Assembly: GCA_030604585.1 (NCBI GenBank)
Contig: JAUVVP010000083.1
Span: 1-7,338 of the forward strand
Source: Planctomycetota bacterium
GTDB taxonomy: Bacteria > Planctomycetota > Brocadiia > SM23-32
DNA: 7,338 nucleotides
Direction of reading: 5' to 3'
The position numbers were made by a program, and so were the translations under genes. Below the pieces are notes generated by a model, which saw only the letters and a list, made by a program, of their open reading frames with translations, searched no databases and was not told the DNA's origin. Positions 1 through 5,922 of the stretch are shown here, in pieces (the stretch's first letter is position 1; each line of letters opens with the position of its first letter).

Positions 1-2
1 AA

Positions 3-77
3 GCCTCCGACCCCATCCTCCCCCACCACATAAGCGAGGCGGTCAACTACAGGACTCTGGACCGGCACCTGGAGTAA
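3..77 (+). CDS. comM: ComM/YifB-like magnesium-chelatase-family AAA+ ATPase, C-terminal end only
   Basis: Only the last 24 codons are in the window, ending at TAA (75-77). The frame reads ...ASDPILPHHISEAVNYRTLDRHLE. The pattern [H-I/L]-x-E-A-[V/I]-x-Y-R-x-L-D-R is the usual C-terminus of ComM/YifB proteins, the AAA+ Mg-chelatase-like family. The E. coli and Haemophilus members are helicases that help integrate incoming DNA during transformation. No ATPase motifs are visible because the gene body lies to the left. The gene converges on the M55 peptidase gene, with only 49 bp between the two stop codons and no clear terminator hairpin there. The assignment rests on a short tail and on memory of the family, so the fold is likely but the exact orthologue is not certain. 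Confidence 0.68.
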   Translation, partial: ASDPILPHHISEAVNYRTLDRHLE

Positions 78-126
78 AGGCGCTGCCCGTTGGCCTCCGT
101 GCGCTACGCCGCCGGTCCTGCCTGCG

Positions 127-969
127 CTAAGCCAGTCCCGTTCCCAGGATCCACTTGACCACGTCACACTGCTCTTCCACGCGCCCTTGCACGGTGTGCT
201 CGTCTATCCGCTGCACCTGGGGCTTCGCTGCGGCAGCTTCTGCGGCCTCAGCCGAGCGCATCACGATCGTGACGGTCATGGGGAGCATGGGTTTGTACGG
301 CGTGCACAGGCCGGCGCGCAGCTTCTCGATCGCTTCGGCCACCTTCTGCGCCGTCAGTCGTCGGGCTGACTCAGCGTCCGGGCCCGCACACAGGTCATGG
401 CTCTTCGCACGTTTCACGGGCGCCGTCACAATGCCCGGGAACTGCGCCTCCGCTTCGGCGCAGGCGGCCTCGTCGCCCTGCATCATGACCACGGGAATGT
501 CCCAGTAGCCCGCGAAGCAGGCCTCAATCCCCATCTCGCCCACGCTCTGCCCGTTGATCCTGAAATCAGCCCATTCGAGCGTCCAGGTATGGGGCAGGAA
601 TGCGCCTTGCGTTCCTGCCTTCGCGTGATGACCCGGGAGCATGAAGCCGTCAGCGCTCTCATCAAGCCCGGGCATCCAGCGGAGTTTCCCATTCTGATAC
701 CCCCTGGACTTATCGAGGTACGTGATGCGGGGGTCAGAGAGCATCCTGTCGAGTATGATGTTCCCTCCGCCGTGATGCGTGTCGCACACGATGAGTTCAT
801 CCACCCCGGCTTCGAGTGCGGCCGCTGCAGCCGAGTTGATGTCGTCTATCAGGAGCTGACGGCCCTGTTCGGCAATGTGCTTTCTTGCGCCTTCCTCCCA
901 GTACCAGACGTGCTCACGTGTGAAGATCCCGCTCACTCCCTCCATGTCCCAGTGCATGAAGATCCTCAC
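127..969 (-). CDS. M55 family D-aminopeptidase (DppA-like metallopeptidase)
   Basis: 280 residues, close to the roughly 274 of Bacillus DppA. The M55 family is zinc-dependent; DppA is a cytoplasmic decameric enzyme that releases D-amino acids from D-peptides such as D-Ala-D-Ala. The expected metal and active-site residues are visible: D8 and E10 in WDMEG near the N-terminus, H65 in CDTHHGGGN, H114/H115 in LPGHHAKAG, and E145 in INGQSVGEMG. There is no signal peptide, so it is probably cytoplasmic. The chosen start is GTG (967-969), with an AAAGGA site about 9 nt upstream. This makes the protein begin MRIF, matching the family pattern M-[K/R]-I-x-x-x-x-D-x-E-G. An ATG four codons later is the alternative. 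It ends in TAG. The ACT-domain gene lies 160 bp upstream on the same strand. The natural substrate cannot be told from sequence. Confidence 0.93.
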   Translation of the reverse strand: MRIFMHWDMEGVSGIFTREHVWYWEEGARKHIAEQGRQLLIDDINSAAAAALEAGVDELIVCDTHHGGGNIILDRMLSDPRITYLDKSRGYQNGKLRWMPGLDESADGFMLPGHHAKAGTQGAFLPHTWTLEWADFRINGQSVGEMGIEACFAGYWDIPVVMMQGDEAACAEAEAQFPGIVTAPVKRAKSHDLCAGPDAESARRLTAQKVAEAIEKLRAGLCTPYKPMLPMTVTIVMRSAEAAEAAAAKPQVQRIDEHTVQGRVEEQCDVVKWILGTGLA

Positions 970-1129
970 GACTCACCATCCTTTCCCATGTTTGCCCTCC
1001 CGGCTCTGCCTCCTGCGCTCTGCCGTTGCGCAAGTGCTGCTGGCCTGCTGCCGGTTGTCCGGCGGAGCGTGGCCGCATTGACACTGAGGTAGACTTGCCG
1101 CCCCTGGAGTACTGCTACGCGCCGGCCCC

Positions 1130-1555
1130 TCAGGACATCCGCTTCAGAATGCGCAGCGCCTTCGTGGCATCGGAGGAGCTGTCCAGCGCAAGGTACATCA
1201 CGAAACGCTTACCGACCACCGAAGCGGACAGGCCGCGCACGTTGATGCCCCTGGCTGCGAGCGCGTTCGAGATCTGCGCGCCCAGTCCGGGCTTGTCGCG
1301 TCCCTCGGCCCGAACGGCAAATAGGGTCTTGGTCTTGTGCAGGCCCGCCTTCTTTGCCGCACGGCTCTGTCTGGCGCCCTTCACAGGCGTCAGGAACACC
1401 ACTCCGGTGCCCGGCTTGTGTGGTGCCCTGCGTGCCATGACGTATTCGAGTTCTGCGCCTGCCTCGGCCAGTGCGGTCAGCTTCTCGGCCAGCCCGCCCG
1501 GCCGGTCCTTAATGCTGCCGGCCCAGATGTCCACCCGACTCACCTCCAGAGCCAT
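1130..1555 (-). CDS. Tandem ACT-domain protein
   Basis: 141 residues made of two ACT domains and nothing else. ACT1 spans about residues 5-60 and carries the ligand-loop motif DRPGGLA (17-23). ACT2 spans about 77-140 and carries DKPGLGA (87-93), each followed by the expected amphipathic helix and beta strands. A basic linker (about 61-76, AxQSRAAKKAGLHK) joins them. ACT domains usually bind amino acids and control enzymes or act as stand-alone sensors; the ligand here is unknown. The start is well supported: AGGAGG (1563-1568) lies 7 nt before the ATG. The gene ends in TGA. A promoter-like -10 inside an AT-rich dyad lies about 85 bp upstream (1638-1652). It may be co-transcribed with the M55 peptidase gene 160 bp downstream, but that gap is wide enough for separate control. 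Confidence 0.88.
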   Translation of the reverse strand: MALEVSRVDIWAGSIKDRPGGLAEKLTALAEAGAELEYVMARRAPHKPGTGVVFLTPVKGARQSRAAKKAGLHKTKTLFAVRAEGRDKPGLGAQISNALAARGINVRGLSASVVGKRFVMYLALDSSSDATKALRILKRMS

Positions 1556-1637
1556 GACGAACCCTCCTACAAACGTTTACGCCGAACGCGATCCCCACTT
1601 GCTCCACACACCGTGACCGATGCGTCTGCATGCGGCC

Positions 1638-1652
1638 AACATACTATATGTT
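1638..1652 (-). promoter_or_regulatory. AT-rich dyad with embedded -10-like TATAGT, candidate operator/promoter of the ACT gene
   Basis: On the minus strand the sequence is AACATA-TAG-TATGTT, a perfect 6-bp inverted repeat around 3 bp, in an otherwise very GC-rich intergenic stretch (1556-1740). The repeat contains TATAGT (1648 to 1643), a 5/6 match to the sigma70 -10 box. No good -35 lies at the right distance, which would fit an activator-dependent or repressed promoter. Transcription from here would give a leader of about 80 nt to the ACT ATG. The function is inferred from position and symmetry only. Confidence 0.35.
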
Positions 1653-1740
1653 CCAACCCCGTCGCGAAAGCGCCCTCACCGCCTGAGCCCTGCGGTCATC
1701 GCTTCCAGATCGTGCCGGCCCGCGGCAGCATGGCCGACCG

Positions 1741-2007
1741 TCATGGTTGTGCGCTCGCGCTCTCTTCGGTCCGTCTCAGTTCAAGGGTTATGCCTTTCGG
1801 GTCGGGACAGTGGATTGTGGCCACCCCTTCCTCGTCTTCCCAGGGGAAGTTGACCCCGAACTGCAGCGCGACGAGATAAGAGGCTATCGCATTCTAGGCC
1901 CCCAGGCACATCCCCTGCGGCGTAGTCGCCTCCACGACGAGCACGTCGCCCACCTTGTGGAAGCCGCCCTGACACTGACCCCCCGTAACAGTGATGCGAA
2001 TCGACAT
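1741..2007 (-). pseudogene. TIGR04076 family small protein interrupted by an in-frame TAG
   Basis: Read from ATG (2005-2007), which has a strong GGGAGGTGG site (2011-2019) just upstream, the frame runs 88 codons to TGA (1741-1743) and is broken only by TAG at codon 38 (1894-1896). Both sides fit one TIGR04076-type protein. The N-terminal part has ITVTGGQCQGGFHKVGD then TPQGMCLGA. After the TAG come NAIASYLVALQFG, then NFPWEDEEG, then IHCPDPKGITLEL, the usual C-terminal strands. In relatives recalled from memory, a Trp often follows the Ala at this point (AW-x-x-I), so a single TGG to TAG change would explain the break. Codon use is normal on both sides, so decay is recent, or the TAG is a sequencing error or is read through. 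Other genes here use TAG as a stop (127-129, 5494-5496, 5912-5914), which argues against general recoding. The biochemical role of the family is unknown to me. Confidence 0.72.
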
Positions 2008-2104
2008 GGACCACCTCCCGGCATAGAAGTTCAATCAACGTGCTGACCTGCCGGCCACAGTTGTTCATGAAGTCACGTCTTCCAGGCAACCGTCTGGCGG
2101 CCCG

Positions 2105-2401
2105 TCAGTTCCGAAATGCGTAAGTCCCGGTGACGAGCCCCGGCATGCCCGCACAGAGAAAGGCCATACGCACGGTCTCGGCAATCTCCTGGTCAGTGGC
2201 TCCCTGTGCACGGGCACGCTCCGCAATGGCCCTTACGCCTTCGGCATGACCCAGTATGGCATCGGCCAGCATGCTCATGAGCGTCTTGATCTTCGCCGGC
2301 AGTGCACCGTCTTGGCTCGCGAAATCTTGCAGCGAAATCATCTGGCCCAGCAGCTCGGGGTCATTCTTCTCCAGTGCTTCCACGAAAAAGGGCTTTTGCA
2401 T
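2105..2401 (-). CDS. Small carboxymuconolactone decarboxylase/AhpD-like protein lacking the CxxC
   Basis: 98 residues, all-helical in character. The stretch GALPAKIKTLMSMLADAIL (32-50) followed by ERARAQGATDQEIAE (61-75) is the CMD/AhpD fold signature. In redox-active members (AhpD) a C-x-x-C and a nearby His lie between these two parts. Here the equivalent segment is GHAEGVRAIA (51-60), with His52 and Gly55 where the cysteines would be. It is therefore unlikely to be an AhpD-type peroxidase. The C-terminus CAGMPGLVTGTYAFRN resembles that of other small CMD-like proteins. The start at 2399-2401 is chosen because AAAGGAG lies 6-8 nt upstream; an in-frame ATG 19 codons earlier would run into the likely promoter. 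The gene is divergent from the flavodoxin gene and is followed 97 bp later by the TIGR04076 gene, possibly in one transcript. The substrate is unknown. Confidence 0.8.
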   Translation of the reverse strand: MQKPFFVEALEKNDPELLGQMISLQDFASQDGALPAKIKTLMSMLADAILGHAEGVRAIAERARAQGATDQEIAETVRMAFLCAGMPGLVTGTYAFRN

Positions 2402-2457
2402 GGCCTTCTCCTTTCCGCAAGGACGGCTGCGAAGCGACTGTGGTTCCCTCTGACCCA

Positions 2458-2487
2458 ATCATACACGGGCGACGTTGGCTTTGCCAC
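2458..2487 (-). promoter_or_regulatory. Candidate sigma70-like promoter of the CMD-like gene
   Basis: On the minus strand GTGGCA (2487 to 2482, 4/6 to TTGACA) is followed after 18 bp by TATGAT (2463 to 2458, 5/6 to TATAAT). A start near 2451 would give a leader of about 50 nt to the ATG at 2401. It lies in the divergent intergenic region and points left. Judged by eye only. Confidence 0.45.
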
Positions 2488-2533
2488 CCGCTGCGGACCC
2501 GGTGCACGGTCCCCCTTCGGTGCGGGAAGACGG

Positions 2534-2562
2534 TTGACAGGTCAGTGCCGACGCCGTACGAT
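2534..2562 (+). promoter_or_regulatory. Candidate sigma70-like promoter of the flavodoxin gene
   Basis: A perfect -35 TTGACA (2534-2539), a 17-bp spacer and TACGAT (2557-2562, 4/6 to TATAAT) point right. A start near 2569 gives a leader of about 67 nt to the ATG at 2636. The ideal spacing and full -35 make this one of the two best promoter matches in the window. Confidence 0.6.
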
Positions 2563-2635
2563 TGCGCTCAGAGCCGCATCTCGCCATCGGGGCAGGCAGG
2601 TGAACCGGCAGTAGAGAGGGAACGGAGGTGAAGGA

Positions 2636-3076
2636 ATGGGAACGGTTCTGGTTGTATTCCACTCGCAGGGCGGCAACACGAAGGCCGCGGCTGAAGCTGT
2701 AGCGCAGGGCGCAAGGGATGTCGCCGGAACGGAGGTAGTCCTCAAGGAAGGGCTGGCGGCCACGACCGAGGACCTTCTTTCCTGTGGCGCGCTGGCCGTT
2801 GGAACCCCGGACTACTTCAGTTACATGGCCGGCGGTCTGAAGGACTTCTTCGACCGCACTTTCTATCCGACGCAGGGGAGCATCACCGACAAGCCCTGCG
2901 GCATCTTCGTCACGCACGGAGGCGGGGGGAAAGCCCTCGAGAGCGTGCAGAGCATCTGTGGCAGCTTCAAGTTCAAGATCGTCGGCGAGCCGGTCCTGGT
3001 CAAAGGCGCCCCCGACGACGAAGCGAAGGAAAGGCTTGCCGGGCTTGGACGGTCTCTGGCCGAAGCCGCTTCATAA
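2636..3076 (+). CDS. Flavodoxin-like / NAD(P)H:quinone oxidoreductase-type flavoprotein
   Basis: 146 residues, the size of a single flavodoxin domain. It starts with strand VLVVFHS and the FMN-phosphate loop S-Q-G-G-N-T (10-15). A second flavin loop follows, GTPDYFSYMAGGLKDFFDR (56-74), with an aromatic cluster typical of WrbA- and NADPH-quinone-reductase-like flavodoxins. The third is FVTHGGGGKALESV (91-104). It should bind FMN in the cytoplasm and carry electrons or reduce quinones; the partner is unknown. The start has a good ribosome site (GGAGGTGA about 5-8 nt upstream) and a promoter at 2534-2562. The gene stands alone on the + strand, divergent from the CMD-like gene and convergent with the exbB operon. 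Its TAA stop (3074-3076) is also the left flank of the MITE. The reading frame is intact, so the insertion did not alter the protein. Confidence 0.9.
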   Translation: MGTVLVVFHSQGGNTKAAAEAVAQGARDVAGTEVVLKEGLAATTEDLLSCGALAVGTPDYFSYMAGGLKDFFDRTFYPTQGSITDKPCGIFVTHGGGGKALESVQSICGSFKFKIVGEPVLVKGAPDDEAKERLAGLGRSLAEAAS

Positions 3077-3253
3077 GGGGCTATTGCAGAACCCCGTTCG
3101 TGACGAGGCCGAGCGAGGAGCCGGAGGGCAAGGAGACAGGCGCAAAAGGCCCGGAGGCGTGGCTCTATGCCACGCTGAGGACGTTTTACGCCGCCGACGC
3201 CGCCATCTGGCTTCGCAGCCGCCCGCAGTAGATCCGGGTTCTGCAATAGCCCC
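3077..3253. mobile_element. MITE-like palindromic element with 18-bp terminal inverted repeats
   Basis: The ends are GGGGCTATTGCAGAACCC (3077-3094) and its exact reverse complement (3236-3253). The trinucleotide TAA flanks both sides (3074-3076 and 3254-3256), consistent with a 3-bp target duplication. The interior is also palindromic about the same centre. A perfect 7-bp stem GCGTGGC/GCCACGC (3157-3163 with 3169-3175) sits in the middle. GGCG and AAAA at 3139-3147 pair in register with TTTT and CGCC at 3184-3192, and looser matches continue outward. No transposase is encoded, so it would need an enzyme from elsewhere. Short TA-rich targets of this kind are used by some IS5-family and related elements, but I cannot assign the family. 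As RNA it would fold into one long hairpin between two convergent genes and might help to end transcription from either side. No T-tract is present. Confidence 0.75.
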
Positions 3254-3419
3254 TAAGTGCGGCCCGCAGCTCGCCGTCTTCGACCGGCCTGGCGAAGGGA
3301 CCGAAGTCCGGCGGCAAGGTGCCTCCGGCACAGCCGTCCAGAGGGCTGCACCACGAGCAGTCAAGAACCCTCATGAAGCCCGTCAGGGACCCTCTCTCGT
3401 CAACGGCCCCGCGGGCAAC

Positions 3420-5540
3420 TCAGCCTTGCTCCGGGCCCTCCGGCAAGCGCAGGACCAGTGAGAAGCCGATGTACTGCCAGCCGTTCTCGACCCGGTAGAG
3501 TATCCGGTTGACGCCTTTGCGGAAATGGACACGCCGCCAGACTTCGTCAATGTCCCAGCCTTTCAGGCGCTTGGAGCTTATCCAGACCGGCACGCCGTTG
3601 ATCTTCAGCGTGCCGCGGTCGTCGGTACCCAGCGCGATCAACAGGTCGCGCGGCTCGTCGCAGTAGAACTCCGTGTAGGCGTACCAGATGCCGTAGGGCT
3701 GGGCGTTGGGGGGCTTGATCTCGGGCTTCTCGGACTGCACGAACTGCCAGCGGATGGTCCGGCCGTCCTTGCCGATGTAGGTGGCGTCCAGGTCAATCAG
3801 GCTGTCGGGCGGGAACTCCCGATCGATGTTGACGCGGTTCGGGTTGGGGAACGGCCCCAGCGTGTACCAAGTGTCAATGAACATCCACCTGCCCGGGCGG
3901 CCTCCGGGGCTGATCTTACGCGCGCCCACGGCCGCCACGTCGGGCGTCAGTTGCGGCAGGTCGCCCTGCTCCGCACCGTCCTCCCCGAACAGCGGTGTCG
4001 GGCCCTGGCTCAGCAACTCGGTCAGGTCCTCGAAGTCCACAGTGCGGCGCGGGCCGGCGCCCTCCTGCTGTTCCAAGGCCAGCATCATCGCGGCCATGTT
4101 GGAGAAGCGTCCGCTGACGTCTTCCATTGCCAGTTCACGGATGATCAGTTGGAAGTCCGGCGTCTCGAGCGGCTCGGCGCCCTCGAGGTCGCTGCCGAAC
4201 TTCATCTTCGCCACGGACTGGGTGGACATCTCCAGCATCCGATGGGCCAGATTCACCATTGACGCCGTCTCGCGCAGAGCGACCTGAAGCTCCTCCTTGT
4301 GCGCCTCGAAGCGGTCATCGGTCCGCACCGCGTTGCGCAGCAGTTCGGCGTCGAGGTCAGGCCGGACGGGCCGCACCACGTCAATGTCGCGCCGGGCGTC
4401 CTCGAGCTTCATGTCGCGCACCATTGCCAGGTCCATCGCCCTGACCTCTTTGAATGACTCGGCGATCTCGTCCTCAAGCGTGCGAGCCCCTTCGTAGAGT
4501 CTCGGCACGTCGGTTCCGAGTTGCTCGACGCTGCGCTGCGGCCCACTGTATTTCGGAGCTGGAAGGGCGGCGGTCTCGCCGACTGCGGCACCCGGTTCTG
4601 CCGGCCGGCCCAGTGCCACACGGCGCTGATGCTCCTCAACGGCCTCGCGGAGGGCGTCCACGGCCTTCCTCTGGGCCGCGAGGGCGAGCTTCTGGGCTTC
4701 GGCCGCGGCCTCATGCAGCTCGGTCCTCTCGCCTTCGCGCGCGTCGAATTCTTCGGCCGACTCGCCGACCCGTTGGTCCTGTTCGGCGAGGCTGGCGGCC
4801 TGGCGGTCGATCTCTTCCTCGGGTTTCCCCGAGTCCTCCATCTGCTGGAGTTGCGTGCGAAGTTGGTCGGCTCTGGTTCGCTCTGTCGTCAGGACCCGTT
4901 CGCGCGCCTGAACCTGTGATATCTTGTCGCGGTGTGCGTCGTGTGTGGACTTCGCCTGCTGGTGAGCTACCCCGGCCCGGCGTTGCTGCGCAGTAACGTC
5001 TGCAACGTCGAACTGGATCATGTCCAGTTTTCTTCGCGCCCGCTGCTGGGCCTGTTCGGCCAGGGCCTGAAGCCGGTCCGTGGCTTCAATGGACACGTCC
5101 TGCTCGATCGAGCCGACCGCGCCCTCCATCTGCTCAACCGCACGCTCCATTTCCCTCAACGCGTCTCGCGCAGCGTTCTCCCTCTGCCGCGTCTCGAACC
5201 CTGCAAACTCATCGGACATGCTGTCCTGGATCTGAGTTATGTTCCCGAAGACGCGCTCAAGTTCGCCGGCATTCTCTGCGATCTGCTCCGCTGCGCGCTC
5301 TTCGATCGCTTCGGCCAGGTCCGCCAGCACGGCGGCCGACATCGTCTTTTGCGGCGCCGTCCGACGCACGATTTCCCGGACGATCTGGCGAACCGGCGTG
5401 AGGTAGACCAGTCCCGCAAGGGCCAGGATGTGCAGCGCCAGCGACACCAGGAACCAGCTTCCCCTCTCAGTGCGCAGGCGCTGCCGGCTGCGGCTACTGA
5501 GGGACCTGCTCTGGTGGCTGCTTTGTTCTGATGCCGACAT
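3420..5540 (-). CDS. Membrane-anchored coiled-coil protein with C-terminal beta-sandwich-like domain, third gene of exbB/exbD operon
   Basis: 706 residues. A short basic, Ser-rich cytoplasmic start (1-27) precedes one membrane segment (about 28-49, WFLVSLALHILALAGLVYL), placing the rest in the periplasm. A long Glu/Gln/Arg/Ala-rich helical region follows (about 65-310), probably coiled coil, then a Pro/Gly-rich break (311-335) and more helix (about 336-490). A final domain (about 551-698) is rich in Trp and Tyr, with DTWYTLGPFPNPN, ALGTDDRGTLKINGVPVW and HFRKGVNRILYRVENGW. Such TDD...INGVPVW...KGxN motifs occur in PA14-like or jelly-roll carbohydrate-binding-like domains common in PVC bacteria. 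Topology and operon position match TonB or TolA, but no TonB C-terminal motif or Pro-Lys/Pro-Glu spacer is seen. The ATG overlaps the end of exbD by 47 nt and has only a weak ribosome site, which suggests translational coupling. The function is inferred: a force transducer or envelope tether driven by ExbB/ExbD. Confidence 0.85.
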   Translation of the reverse strand: MSASEQSSHQSRSLSSRSRQRLRTERGSWFLVSLALHILALAGLVYLTPVRQIVREIVRRTAPQKTMSAAVLADLAEAIEERAAEQIAENAGELERVFGNITQIQDSMSDEFAGFETRQRENAARDALREMERAVEQMEGAVGSIEQDVSIEATDRLQALAEQAQQRARRKLDMIQFDVADVTAQQRRAGVAHQQAKSTHDAHRDKISQVQARERVLTTERTRADQLRTQLQQMEDSGKPEEEIDRQAASLAEQDQRVGESAEEFDAREGERTELHEAAAEAQKLALAAQRKAVDALREAVEEHQRRVALGRPAEPGAAVGETAALPAPKYSGPQRSVEQLGTDVPRLYEGARTLEDEIAESFKEVRAMDLAMVRDMKLEDARRDIDVVRPVRPDLDAELLRNAVRTDDRFEAHKEELQVALRETASMVNLAHRMLEMSTQSVAKMKFGSDLEGAEPLETPDFQLIIRELAMEDVSGRFSNMAAMMLALEQQEGAGPRRTVDFEDLTELLSQGPTPLFGEDGAEQGDLPQLTPDVAAVGARKISPGGRPGRWMFIDTWYTLGPFPNPNRVNIDREFPPDSLIDLDATYIGKDGRTIRWQFVQSEKPEIKPPNAQPYGIWYAYTEFYCDEPRDLLIALGTDDRGTLKINGVPVWISSKRLKGWDIDEVWRRVHFRKGVNRILYRVENGWQYIGFSLVLRLPEGPEQG

Positions 5541-5922
5541 TGGTCAGGTTCTCGAAGTTGCACATGTCCAGGATCTGCACGGCGGCCCACAGGGGCGCTT
5601 CGCGGTCCGCGTCAATACGTATGCGGTGGTCCGGGTCCTTGCCGGCCAGTTCCTCGAGTTTCGCAGCGAGATAGCCCTGCCCCACGGGCTCGGACCCCAG
5701 GTAGAGGTTCCCGTCGCGGTCGATGGACACGATGGTCATGTTGCCTTCCAACTGCCTGCTGACGGCCGCGGCGGCTTCGGGCAGCTCCAGCGGCAGGTCC
5801 TTCTCGATCTTCTTCAGCGTCGTGGCCACGAGGAAGAAGATAAGCAGCAGGAACACGCAGTCGATCAGGGGGGCCATCTGGACCACCACCTGGTCATCGT
5901 CTTCTTCCATCCTAATCCGCAT
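5494..5922 (-). CDS. exbD: ExbD/TolR family biopolymer transport protein
   Basis: 142 residues with the standard ExbD layout: a short acidic cytoplasmic start, one membrane helix (about 16-36) and a periplasmic domain (about 40-130). The helix carries PLIDCVFLLLIFFLV with Asp21, the conserved residue that takes up and releases protons in ExbD and TolR. The periplasmic part includes the usual V-x-I-D-x-x-G-x-x-Y-L pattern (SIDRDGNLYLG) and RIRIDADREAPLWAAVQILD. Two copies are expected inside an ExbB pentamer in the inner membrane. The start at 5920-5922 has GAGGAG about 5 nt upstream and overlaps the end of exbB by 11 nt; a second ATG four codons on is less well placed. It ends in TAG, inside the next gene. 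TolR is the alternative name, but no other Tol-Pal genes are present. Confidence 0.94.
   Translation of the reverse strand: MRIRMEEDDDQVVVQMAPLIDCVFLLLIFFLVATTLKKIEKDLPLELPEAAAAVSRQLEGNMTIVSIDRDGNLYLGSEPVGQGYLAAKLEELAGKDPDHRIRIDADREAPLWAAVQILDMCNFENLTNVGIRTKQPPEQVPQ

Noticed and set aside
78..126. Terminator between the convergent comM and M55 genes
   Set aside because: Only scattered GC-rich complementarity is present, with no stable stem followed by T residues.
397..1092. 231-codon + strand frame over the M55 gene
   Set aside because: It is antisense to a peptidase with all metal ligands in place, and its translation has no recognisable family features.
1781..2089. 102-codon minus-strand frame overlapping the TIGR04076 gene
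   Set aside because: It is out of frame with the family match and Arg/Gly-rich. The interrupted frame 1741-2007 has the ribosome site and the motifs.
2402..2458. 19-codon N-terminal extension of the CMD-like gene
   Set aside because: The downstream ATG has a clear ribosome site, and the upstream ATG lies on the predicted -10 region.
3525..5531. Long + strand open frames (3525-4262, 4932-5531 and others) opposite the 706-aa gene
   Set aside because: They are antisense to a gene with clear domains, codon use and operon context. Their translations show no motifs, as expected for complementary frames in GC-rich DNA.
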